Below, piece by piece: positions 37,304-47,326 of a DNA stretch of 64,000 nt. This DNA is from Paguma larvata (taxonomy: Eukaryota > Chordata > Mammalia > Carnivora > Viverridae): the NCBI GenBank assembly GCA_030068075.1, contig CM057837.1, forward strand, positions 24,100,589 through 24,164,588. The letters run 5' to 3'. Position numbers and translations under genes: made by a program. Numbering within the stretch: the first letter of the stretch is position 1; each line of letters opens with the position of its first letter. The notes beneath the pieces were generated by a model. It was not told the origin of the DNA. It saw nothing but the letters and a program-made list of their open reading frames with translations, and ran no database searches.

Positions 37304-37750
37304 TGAAGAAATAAGATTTCTTATCCCCCGCCCCCCCGCAACGCAACCCCTCCGGCAACCCTCAGTTTGTTCTCCGCATTTAACAGTCTCTTGTTTTATC
37401 CCCCTCCTTGTCTTTATATTCTTTTTGCTTCCCTTCCCTGATGTTCATCTGTTTTGTATCTTAAAGTCCTCATATGAGTGAAGTCATGGCGAGATTTGTC
37501 TTGGACTGGCTAATTTTGCTTAGCCTAATGCCCTCTGGTTCCATGCACGTAGTTACAAATGGCAAGATTTCATTTGATTGCCGAGTAATACTCCATTGTA
37601 TGTATAAACCACATCTTCTTTATCCATTCAGCCGTCGATGGACATTCGGGCTCTTCCCATACTTTGGCTGTTGTCCGTAGCGCTGCTATAAACGTTGGGG
37701 TGCCCCTTTGAAATAGCACACCTGTAGCTCTCGGATAAATAAATACCTGG

Positions 37751-38544
37751 TCTAGCAAACTTTAATGTTATGTGGCATTTGTGGTTTTTAATGACCACTC
37801 TCTAACATGATTCAAAAATCAATGTTTCAGCCACCTCAGGAGGAGGGGAAAGCCCTCCTTTCCGTCACGTGCGTGGCATGCGTAAAGCAGACCATGAATG
37901 CTTCGTTTCTCTGATCGTTACAGTTTGATTAGAGCCAATAGGCAAAAAGTCGTTTCTAAAATTATTTATTTCTATGTTGCAAGCCAAAGACATTTATAGC
38001 GAGAAGGTAGAAAGGTTGTGCTCCCAGCTTGCACAGTTCAACCAGGTGATTTTGGGATCATCTTATCCCCAGACGCTTAATTTTTCATGCTTTTGTCAGT
38101 CCGTGCCAGGGTCTAAAAATCATTTAACATTGACCTTTTATAAAATCTTATTTAATTAGCATTAAATGAGGACTCATGAACACTGCACGAAGCCCCGTTC
38201 ATCACACTTTGTGAAGTCAGTGTCCAGTGGGTCCGAATAGCACCCCTCGACTAATGGAGCCTTCGGATCGTGCAATGAGAAAAATAAGCCTTTTCGGTTT
38301 GTGAGTTCAGAGCTCAAGGACTGGCTCCGTTGTATGTGGTCAGTTCAACACATTTCTCGCACATTTTAAAATGTTCAGAGATGGCCGGACTGGAATTTGG
38401 AAGCTGTCGCTGGTGTTAGTTTCCCGACCATGAAAGCAGAGATAATACGTGCATACGTACACAGCGGAAGAGCGCACGTGCCTCAATAAAGCTCCCTAGA
38501 AAAGGTGCGATTTATTGTGTTTAATTCAAAGCATCAATACATCC
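37751..38544. other. Unique AT-rich DNA
   Basis: No gene or clear repeat is seen. Confidence 0.4.
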
Positions 38545-38872
38545 GACTCTTGACCAAAATGGGTTTGAACGGCTTACGTGTCCGCTGATATGCAGAGTTT
38601 TTCAATAAATACATTACAGTACTGTAAATATCTTCCTCGATTTTCTTAATAACATTTTGTTTTCTCTAAGAGTTTATTGTGGGACTACAACATATAATAT
38701 GTATCACAGAGAAAATATGTGTTAATTGACTGTTTATGTTATTGGGAAGCCTCTGGTCAACAGTAGGCTATTAGGAGAGAAGTTTGGGGAAGGCAAACTT
38801 CTCTGCAGATTTTTGACTCACAGGCGGTTGGTACCCCCAAGTCCATCTTGTTCAAAGGTCAACCGTAAAAGG
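38545..38872 (+). mobile_element. Tigger-like DNA transposon relic
   Basis: ACTCTTGACCAAAATGGGTTTGAACGG, CATTACAGTACTGTAAATATC, AACAGTAGGCTATTAG and a terminal TTCAAAGGTCAACCGTA match the element type at 11127. Its ends are more eroded. Confidence 0.7.
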
Positions 38873-38969
38873 GTTTAGATTTAGAAGACTATTGTAGGAG
38901 TCCTACAAACGGACAAAGCTGCCCTGTCCATGAGTGCATGTGACCACATAATTAAAATTAAAACTCAGG

Positions 38970-39177
38970 AGGCACCTGGATGGCTCAGTCGGTTAAATAT
39001 CTGACTTCGGCTCAGGTTGTGATCTCGCAGTTCATGAGTTTGAGCCCTGCGTCGGGCTCTGTGCTGACAGCTCAGAGCCTGGAGCCCGCTTCGGATTCTG
39101 TGTCTCCCTCTCTCTCTGCCCCTCCCCTGCTAGTGTTCTCTCTCTCAAAATAATAAATGTTAAAAAATTTTTTTTAA
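38970..39177 (+). mobile_element. Felid SINEC
   Basis: AGGCACCTGGATGGCTCAGTCGG head, full middle and CT tract, and a CAAAATAATAAATGTT tail. Confidence 0.92.
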
Positions 39178-39554
39178 AGAGCAGAAATACTTTAGAAATA
39201 TTTCCGGATTCATCTCTCAGTGACTCAAATTTTTACACACGATCTCTGCACATGGTTGAACTTTAAATCACAACGGCATGGCAGTTCCCTTAGGAAACTG
39301 AGGCAGCCGCATGATGATGAGGTCCTGCAGGCTCCTACATTACGTGTAGCTGCACTGCCATCAGGAATTACAACGAGAGACCAGAAAGTGTCAGAATAAG
39401 TTGCCCTAAAGGTTCGTTCCACGGCGTTTTGCTGTGTAGAAACGTAGAATATATATCAAGCCATGACATTTTCATTTTGTCACATGGCCTTTCTGCAGCA
39501 CCGTCCAACAGAACTCGCCACAGTAAATGGTTGTGTATCTGCCCCGTCCAGTGT

Positions 39555-40110
39555 GGCAGCTCTGGGGGGTTGAACTCTGTCCCCCGCAAGGGTACCTGGC
39601 TGGGTAAGGAGAGCATGAGACTCTTGATCGTGGAGTCATGAGTTCAAGCCCCGTGTTGGGCATGGAGCCTACTTAAAAAGAATTGTGTCCCTCTGCCCAA
39701 AAAGGTATGTTGAAGTCCTAACCCTAGGTGACTGTGAATATGACCTTACTTGGAACCGGGGTCTCTGCCAATGTATTAAGATAAAGTCATACTAGATTAG
39801 GGTGGGCCCTAAATTCAATAGGACTGTATCCTTAATGAGAAGATGACCCAGAGAAACGCACAGACAAGAGATGGGAACACGGAGGCCGGAAGTGGGAGTT
39901 AAGCAACTGCCAGCCACGGGACAGCAGGTGCCGCTGGCGGCCACCGGCAGTTGGAAGGCGCGAGGATCCGCCAGAGTGAGCGTGGCCCTGTCCGTACCTT
40001 GATGTGGACATCCAGAACTGCGAGAGAAGAAATGCGTGTTGTCTCCAGGCACCCAGGTTGTGGAAAGCTCTTCCTGCAGCCGCTGGACCACACGTGGCTA
40101 GCTCTGAGCC
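39555..40110 (+). mobile_element. MaLR/MLT1-like LTR relic with a short SINE inside
   Basis: GGTTGAACTCTGTCCCCC, GGTATGTTGAAGTCCTAACCC, TGACTGTGAATATGACC, TAGGGTGGGCCC, CCAGAACTGCGAGAG follow the order of this common LTR class. It holds no coding sequence. Confidence 0.6.
39588..39682 (+). mobile_element. Short SINEC variant inside the LTR
   Basis: GGGTACCTGGCTGGGTAAGGAG...CTCTTGATCGTGGAGTCATGAGTTCAAGCC...GGAGCCTACTTAAAAAGA is the roughly 100-bp carnivore SINE form. It is flanked by GAACTCTGTCCCC and GAATTGTGTCCCT. Confidence 0.8.
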
Positions 40111-40149
40111 ACTGCAGGGTAACTAGTGAGGCTGAGGAGCTGAATTCTA

Positions 40150-40354
40150 ATTAAAAAAATTTTTTTAAGTTGTTTATTCATTTTTGAGGGGGGAGAGGAG
40201 CAGAGAGAGAGGGAGACACAGAATCCGAAGCAGGCTCCATCCAGGCTCCGAGCTGGCAGCACAGAGCCCAATGTGGGGCTCGAACCCATGAACCGTGAGA
40301 TCATGGCCTGAGCTGAAGTCGGACACTGAGCCAACTGAGCCCCCGGGGGGCCCC
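40150..40354 (-). mobile_element. Felid SINEC, antisense
   Basis: TTGTTTATTCATTTTTGAGG tail. The head is mutated to GAGCCCCCGGGGGGCCCC. Confidence 0.9.
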
Positions 40355-43300
40355 TTCTCTTTTATTATTTCCATTTTTATATTGCATCTCAAATTCTCTT
40401 TCAAGTTTCTAATTGTTGTAGTTACACGCTTATTTTGATGAGGCAGAATAATTTTTAATAAATTCATCAATAAAAATCTTTGAACCTATGGCAATAAAAG
40501 GATTTAAATGCAGCCCTCTCAAGAAGTCTGCCCAGAAATATGCAGTGACCTGTGTGCAAAGGAAAATGGGAGAAATAAATCCTCATGACGACATCTCTCT
40601 TGTCCTGTTTAATGCCCACCTGGCGGTCACCTCACCAGAGGACAGATTCGATGGATTGACAGGTCAGCCGCACAAATTTTGTTTTATTCCTTTAGTATCG
40701 CATTCTTAAGGGCGATTTTGGTTACTGTTGTTGTTTTCCGTAGTGCAGCCTACTTCTGGCCAAACCTGCATATCCGTGTCCTCCACGTGGGGGTCTTCAC
40801 GGAATTTCGCTAGAGACGTGTATAGACACAGAGACATTCGTTCCGATCCGTGTCACAAAACTGCGTGCGGCCACCCAGGAGCAGAGCCTGGGTCTGAAGG
40901 AGACCCCCATGTTGGTCGCTGGCCCCCAGAGCTCCGCACGGTGCGAGGGGCAGTACCGCAGGGATTCCGAATTCCTGTCTTCGGCCTATTCCTGAGCGCC
41001 CCGTCATGACTTCCTTAATTCTCTTCCATACGCTATTTACTAGAAGGCCAGAGAAACATCGGTGTGTGGCCAGCTGTGTGTGAGGAAGAGTTCCGCGTCT
41101 CCAGCAGCTGTCGCTTCGTGCTGAGGTGATTAATATTTCTGATGATGTCGCCAAAGAAAGCCGCGGTCGAGAAAGTTTGGAAATAAAGGACCCGAGTTTA
41201 GAGGAGAAAGTCCGGGGAACCCTCTGCGCTTACTCTAACGAGCGCATCCTTCATTTCTATTACCCCTTCCTTGCCTTTGTTAAGATACGGAAACCGGGAT
41301 ATGTCAGCATTATCGGTGAGTGATGACGAATCTCAGGGCCGTGCTTCTCTGCAGGCTTATCTCGCCACTTCACCATCTGGAACATAAACGGGAGTGTCCC
41401 AAAGTCAGGGTAAAAAAAGAAGGAAAGAAAGAAACTTGCGTCTTAGAAGCGAGAATGGGCTGGGATCCAGGCACTAAAGCACACGCCCCGCTCGTGGGAA
41501 GGCCACTCGGGCTGCGTGGCGGAAGGAGGAGAAATCTTTGGTGCCAAAGGAAAGGGATGAAGCCAACGGGAAATGACGTGTTAACGGAAGGGCGCGCATC
41601 GGCTCCTGGCCAGCCCTTGCTGTGCGCGCGCTGACGCTCAACACCGTCTCCGAGGACGGCGCTGCTGGGAGTCGGCTCTGGAGGAGGGACCATGGACTGT
41701 AGAGCCAGGGGTGGGTGGGCAACAGCAGGCCTAAAGCAACCTTCCGACCACATTCCGCTAGCAAACAGGTCCTTTTATCAACCCGAATAAGTTAAAAAAA
41801 TCAAAACAACATAGGGTGGGGGGACCCTTGAGTCTATTGACAAGCTGGACTGGGTCACTTAATTGTATGACCTGAGGCAAGGACCAGAAGGCGAGCAAAC
41901 CTTGGCTTCCTCACCAAGAGAGGTGACTTGAGGGGGGTGGGGGGTGGGCCTGCCAGCAGGAGTCTCAACGCAGGCGGCCTCGCTGGGCCTCGATGGCCCT
42001 GCAGCCCGTGACACCTCGCCCAAAGCGGATGTGGGCCAAATGAAAGGTAACAACTTTAAACAAAATGCTAAAGAAAAAAGAAAGAGTGAACCCTACTAAT
42101 CCAAGGCGTCGAACCCCAAACACCTCCACAGCCCGTGAGCACCAACAGTGTCGGGTCCATCCGAGTTGACTTTGGTAATGACAGCGTGGAAAGTGTCGAG
42201 GAAAGTCACAGTACGCTCCGTGTCCTCTAGCCCAGGGAAAATGGCGTCACGCGTTCACATATTTCTATTCGAAATCGTTCAAGCAACAAGATGCTGTTAC
42301 TGGATAAATTCCTGTTACCTGCAAAATTCACCGTATTGAAACAGGTCTGCAAGACGATGGCCTTAGAATCCATTTGAAATGCTCGTTCACAAAGGACACT
42401 CAAATGTGAGGAAGGGGAGCCCTTTCCGTAGGCTGGCCTTTCCCTAATAGAATGTGGATCAACAATTATTCATAGGAACCCGCCGAGAGCCTCACTCCGG
42501 CGGTGCCACTATTCGGGATTTCCTGGGTATAATGGGAGAATAAAATGGGTTTTGAGGCCTGGTACAATTATGCGCATTTTTGTTTGTTTTGTTGGAGACA
42601 AAACTGAACAACGGGATGTCTGGAAAGCCAGCCGCGTTTTGTGGGCCGTGCCGTTGGCTCTGCACAGCGGGCTGCCGTATCCAGTTACAGTGACCTGGTA
42701 ATGACTGGACTGTTTTCAGCCAGCCCCCGACTGCTCCTGCTTTTCTTCGTGCTTCTGCATTATTCCATTGCATTCAGAAGGCAAATCCTGGAAGAGGCAT
42801 TCCCTCTCGAAAGTGGCTCTTTTTCACAGAGCCGCACGTTAGCTGAAGAGCATTATCAAAAAGGTCAGGACGTCAAAAGCACGTTTTCTCGAGTGGAAAA
42901 GTAGTTATGTCATGCAGGACCGTGGAATGCTGGCCTTTCATGGGGAATGAGAGGTGGTCTAGAAAGACGAAAGTTGGAAACAAGATTTGCAGCTTTTACC
43001 GAAAACAACAACAACAACAAAACCCACCCCAAAACCAAAAAATCCTAACCCAATTAAAAGTGCATTCTGTGAGGGGCAGAGCTGCGTGCCCAGCCCCTGG
43101 GCCAGTGCGATTCGACACGGAGGCCAGTGGAGCTGTTTCCTGAGCATTGTCAGAGACGCTCTGCTCACAGGTCACGTTCTAGCAACCGCTCAGTGGAAGC
43201 CGATGGAAGCCGAGTTAGAATCTCAGCAGCCGCCTCCCACTGTCCAGCCAGGCGGTGCGCAGAGCCACCCACTCACGCTCAGCAGACGACGCTGGCGGTG

Positions 43301-43450
43301 GCCCGACCTCCGCCCGCCAACCTCAGGCAGAAGGTCTGAGATGTCGGGATGGCGGAAACACCTTCGCTGTGGTTGGAGCGGTGTTTGCTCAGTTGACATT
43401 GGAACTGGTCCTCTCTCTTCATTCTTGCCCTTTCCAGTCAATTTTCCCAA
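40355..43450. other. 3.1-kb SINE-free unique block
   Basis: This is one of the longest repeat-poor stretches of the window, with rising GC content. Open frames overlap on both strands without splice support. A short (AAC)n run lies at 43003-43020. Confidence 0.45.
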
Positions 43451-43452
43451 AA

Positions 43453-43467
43453 GCCACCAGGGGGCAG
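43453..43467 (+). promoter_or_regulatory. Strong CTCF-type binding motif
   Basis: GCCACCAGGGGGCAG is an essentially perfect match to the vertebrate CTCF core (CCASYAGRKGGCR). It lies in unique DNA at the edge of a CpG-richer domain. Orientation is plus. Binding is inferred from the motif only. Confidence 0.65.
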
Positions 43468-44667
43468 AAAGAAACTTTCTTGCCTTTTTTCCCCCCCTCC
43501 TGACTAGAGAGGGGAAAGTAAACTTTTCCTTTGGTCCATTTGGGCCAATGTTTTTGATACAAATTGCATTTCTTATTTCCCATAGCCTTGATTTTTGTTT
43601 TCAGATTTGGGCTGTCTTCGAATTAAGTCTTCTTTCTGCACCGACAGCAGTCATGAAGGGGAGAGCCACACATCCTCAGCATTTGCATGGTTGATGACCC
43701 AGCTACGTGATCGCCAGGCTCGACACAGCATCCCAATCTCACCTGCATTTTCCCCCGTGCCTCCAGCCTCACTGGGCCGGGTCATCGCCGTGGCCTGCCA
43801 GCCGTCCCGGCCAGTCCGTGTGCCCAACACACACCCGGCCGACCTGTCTCCGTGCCCCACCGGCACGCCCAACTTATTTCTCAACCTTTTTTTGCTTCCT
43901 CTGCCTTCCCTAAACCCTACTCTCGGCAATCTTTTGCCGGTTTCTTGACCTCCACTGGGTCTGTCCCCTCATTCGTCTTGCCCAATCTCCTTCGGCTGCA
44001 GACACTCAAATCTGCGAGGTCCAGACCAGATGCCACCTCCCAAGGAGAGCCTGGTCTACAATAGCCCAAGTCCTTCCTCGTTTGCATTCTTTCTTAAGGC
44101 TAAGGCTGGAGAAAACCGAGAAGCTAAATGCAAGTCGGGCCATAGACACGATACACGTTGCTCTCAGAAAGCCGGCCAGAGACTGGATTCGCTGGGGAAA
44201 CCTCCCTAGAGAAAGTGTGCTTGAGTCACGTGGGCGCTGAGCCCCAGCTCCCGGGACGCCAGGAGGGATCTGGTCGGCTCCGCAAGTCAGCTTCACAGCA
44301 CTCGGTGGAAATGTTTAGACAGCATTCCCGAGAAGCGAGTGGGATCTGTTGAACGTCGCAGGCTCTTCACACATGAAGAACAACAGAAATGCCCGTAAAA
44401 AAGAGTTGTAAATTCGATGTGCATAAATGAGGAGCTCTCCTTCATAACCTCAGAAAGTATCCGTCGGTTTGCTTGTTAACCGGCCAAGGATTGTCTGTAA
44501 GAAACGCGTCCGTTGCTCTGGCTGCTTGTATATTCGCAGGTGGGTGGGGGGTGAACACGTTCGTTCTCCGAGGTGAAGATCATGCTTGTGTGGATATGGG
44601 TGCCCAGACAGGTACCTTCATGGTCACCTGCTGCCAAGTGAACAGTGAGAGCAGGGAATAAAGGACA

Positions 44668-44713
44668 CCCCCCCGCGCCCCCCCCACCCCCCCGCGCCCC
44701 CCCCCCCCCCCCC
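44668..44713. repeat. C-rich tract (G-quadruplex/i-motif type)
   Basis: Of 46 bases, all but a few G and A are C, with several separate runs of seven or more. The minus strand could form a quadruplex. Confidence 0.9.
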
Positions 44714-44861
44714 GTGTGTGAGGGCTGGCAGGCAGGGGCGCGTGCCGAAAAGGGATTGTCTGGGGACATTTGGCTGTTTTGCATAATGAATTCCTGGCCT
44801 AATGGGTATGCGGACCCCAGCACTTGAGGGCAGGCCTGTTTTGGTTTAGTGCTCTCATACC

Positions 44862-44889
44862 AAAAAAAAAAAAAAAAAAAAAAAAAAAA
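44862..44889. repeat. Poly-A tract
   Basis: About 28 uninterrupted A residues follow TCATACC. No SINE or L1 body directly precedes it. Confidence 0.9.
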
Positions 44890-44957
44890 GCACCAATATG
44901 AATTGAAAATTCTTCAAGGGGATCTGTGTAATCCCTATTTAATTTGGACTTTTCCTC

Positions 44958-45068
44958 TTAATTCATTTCGCAGATGGCAAGACCTTCTTGCGGGGGACAC
45001 AAGGCGTTCTTGCACGTGCTGACACACTCTGTGCCCGGGGAGCAGTCCTCGTGCATCTCACTGAGGTC
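44958..45068 (-). CDS. Candidate cysteine-rich terminal exon, weakly supported
   Basis: On the minus strand the acceptor TCTCGCCCTTTCAG is followed by 36 codons and TAA. The peptide begins DLSEMHEDCSPGTECVSTCK and ends AICEMN. It has five cysteines in 36 residues, as in small secreted or disulphide-rich proteins. No family is recognised, no clear minus-strand polyadenylation signal lies close downstream, and upstream exons are only speculative (49519-49554, 49928-50026). Chance is a real possibility. Confidence 0.2.
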   Translation of the reverse strand, partial: DLSEMHEDCSPGTECVSTCKNALCPPQEGLAICEMN

Positions 45069-45104
45069 CTGAAAGGGCGAGAAAACCTTGCAAGTCACCC
45101 ACTG

Positions 45105-45700
45105 CAAGTGCGGACGAGAGCCCCCCGCCCGCGCCGGGCGCAGGGGTGATACAGCCCCGCCTGCCCCGGGGACCTCCCAGGCCGGCGGACTCCTCGAGCA
45201 CCTTCAGCCCCCGAGGTAGGTGCCGATGTGAGGCTTGGCATTAATCACGCCAAGTTCGTGGCGATTTCTTCCATTTGGTTGTAAGTTCTGTTAACGCTTC
45301 CGAAATTTTCTGCTGCTCCTTGAAACTCACAAGGCGCTGGAGAGCTGGCCCAAGTGGGTGAGGTGTGTGGATGGTGACCGGCCGACAGCGACGAGGACCC
45401 ACTGACATTCGTGGAGAGAGGCCGTGTCGCCCGCTGGCAGAGCATGCCCGTTCCAACTGGCCGGCAGGGAGGGGTGGTTCCAGGGCGAGTGGGCCTCCTG
45501 GGGACCGGGCACACCGCGGGGCTGCAGACCGACATTCCTCCCGGAGGCCGGGGGCTCCCGGCCCGCGTGCTCTCGCAAAGCTCTGCAGCAGCAGCCAGGC
45601 CGCACACGCAGGCTTCGTTCATCCGTGTCGTGGGCGCTCCGTTCACCCAACGACTGTGCGCGCCTGTCCTGTCCCGAGTGTAGTGCGAGCCCCAGAGGTG
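45105..45700. promoter_or_regulatory. CpG-rich segment, possible CpG island
   Basis: Dense CpGs occur, especially at 45110-45235 and 45370-45560, against a CpG-poor background. The parts include GCCCGCGCCGGGCGC and CGGCCGACAGCGACGAGG. No TATA box or recognised first exon is seen, so promoter activity is unproven. Confidence 0.35.
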
Positions 45701-45889
45701 AACAACTCCGGGCCCCTGTCATCGTCTCGGAATCACGTTCTCGGGAGAGAGACGGACAATTTTCAACAAGCAGAGAAATTAAATCCAGGGTCGTGTTCAG
45801 TAGCACGAGAGGCCGCTTAGCACGGGGCGTTCGGGGACGGCCCCTCGGAGCAGGACTACAGACGCGTGTTGCGTGAATGAAACCACGAA

Positions 45890-46080
45890 CACAGGAACAT
45901 GCGGGGTCACTCAGGATTCGGAGATGCAGCAGGCACGGCCCTTGCCCTTGAGGAGGCCGCGGTCTCGGAGGTAGACCCGAACCCGCAAGACGGGGTGAGA
46001 ACGGCTCTGAGGGCACAGAGGAAGTCCTGCGGACACGCGGGAAGAAAGGCTTGCAGGGAGCTCACGGCAGTCAAAGCGCT
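45890..46080 (-). mobile_element. Possible L2 3'-end fragment, antisense
   Basis: GATGCAGCAGGCACGGCCCTTGCCCTTGAGGAGG resembles a GC-shifted antisense L2 end. The match is weak. Confidence 0.3.
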
Positions 46081-46100
46081 TTCTTGAGGGAGGTGATCTT

Positions 46101-46322
46101 TTTCTTTTCTTTTTTTTTTTTTTTTAACGTTTATTTATTTTTGAGAGACAGAGAGTGAACAGGGGAAGGGCAGAGAGAGAGAGGCAGACACAGAATCCGA
46201 AGCAGGCTCCAGGCTCTGAGCCATCAGCACAGAGCCCGACGCGGGGCTCGAACTCACAGACTGCGAGATCATGACCTGAGCCGAAGTCGGCCGCTTAACC
46301 GACTGAGCCACCCAGGCGCCCC
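46101..46322 (-). mobile_element. Felid SINEC, antisense
   Basis: TTTAACGTTTATTTATTTTTGAG tail, GCCGCTTAACCGACTGAGCCACCCAGGCGCCCC head. It is close to consensus, so young. Confidence 0.95.
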
Positions 46323-46530
46323 TCGTTTTCTTTTTTACATGTTTATTGATTTTGGAGACAGAGTGCAAGCGGGGGAGGGGCAGAGAGGCAGGGAGACCCA
46401 GACTCTGAAGCAGGCTCCAGGCTCTGAGCCCTCAGCACAGAGTCTGACACGGGGCTCGAACTCACGAACCAGGAGATCATGACCTGAGCCGAAATCAGGA
46501 GCTTAACGGACTGAGCCACCCAGGCGCCCC
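46323..46530 (-). mobile_element. Felid SINEC, antisense, abutting the previous copy
   Basis: It starts within a few bases of the neighbouring SINE, apparently by insertion beside it. It has a full GA-rich tail and head. Confidence 0.94.
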
Positions 46531-47123
46531 TCCCCCGCCCCGGAACCCCTTTGGGTATCAGTGGGCAGTAGCCATGGCTGGAAGCAACAGTGTCCCAGCC
46601 AGAGAGGAGAGGCCACGTCCCCCTCTCCCAGGACACGAGCAGAGCACGCCCACTGCAGAATCGAGAAGCCAGACGATTTCTTACCATCGGCCAAATTGGT
46701 TTGTTGTTTTCACCTGGAGACCTGGCATGGAACAAGCCCCGAGGGGGAGGCCCCTGAGCATGTGGCCCACGTGGCTGGTGAACCACGAAATCACGGTGAC
46801 AACCAATCTGTGAGAATAGCTGGGAAGGTCCAGGAGATCAGCGTTTTTCCAGTTTTCCCGGAGGGTCCGCGCCCCTCCATCAGAGCGCAAAGTCCACTCC
46901 GCCGCCTCGCCCTCCACGCCCGTGAACAAGCCGCTGCTTTGCTGAGGTTTGCTGGGGGCCACACCTGCTTCTCTGTTAACCGCCATTTTCCTTTCTGGAA
47001 GGCTGCTTCTCGGATCCTTAAGTGGAAAAAACAAAATTCATTCGATGCCAGCGCAGGAAGGAAATGGCCTTAACCGGATCTTAGTAAGGGCTGTGCTAAA
47101 ACCGGAAGAAAGAGCAGGAGAGG
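46531..47123. other. Unique GC-rich DNA
   Basis: Overlapping open frames on both strands (up to 170 codons at 46561-47073) have no splice or start context and cross no known domain. I regard them as chance in GC-rich DNA. Confidence 0.4.
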
Positions 47124-47311
47124 GGCGCCTGGGCGGCTCAGTCGGTCCAGCGTCAGACTTCGATCTCGCGGTTCGTGAGTTCGAGCCCCACGTAGGGCTC
47201 ACTGCTGTCAGCCCAGAGCCCGCTTCGGATCTTCTGCCCCCTTCTCTCCCTGCCCCTCCCCTGCTTGCAACTCTCTAAAGCATAAACAAACATTAAAAAA
47301 AAAGAAAAGAG
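47124..47311 (+). mobile_element. Felid SINEC with target duplication
   Basis: AAAGAGCAGGAGAGG (47109) matches AAAGAGCAGAAGAGG (47312). Part of the middle is shortened. Confidence 0.93.
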
Positions 47312-47326
47312 AAAGAGCAGAAGAGG

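Larger units (their letters stand above)
37035..37750 (-). mobile_element. L1 3' end, antisense, with a (TTTA)n tail and an 85-bp foreign insert
   Basis: The tail is a TTTA repeat (37046-37092). The 3' UTR follows (CATCCAAGTTAGCGTCTAGTGC). A foreign block, 37240-37324, interrupts it. The relic then continues with CGGCAACCCTCAGTTTGTTCTCC to the ORF2 end (TGGACATTCGGGCTCTTCCC). Confidence 0.82.
43468..44957. other. Unique GC-rich DNA with homopolymer tracts
   Basis: It contains a C-rich tract (44668-44713) and a long A run (44862-44889). The overlapping open frames between 43500 and 44300 show no consistent splice signals. Confidence 0.4.

Noticed and set aside
42987..43694. 235-codon plus-strand frame
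   Set aside because: It begins in an AAC repeat, crosses the CTCF motif, shows no domain or splice boundaries, and is matched by frames in other phases.
45327..46016. 229-codon minus-strand frame across the CpG-rich segment
   Set aside because: Overlapping frames of similar length on both strands and no recognisable motif make chance the best explanation.
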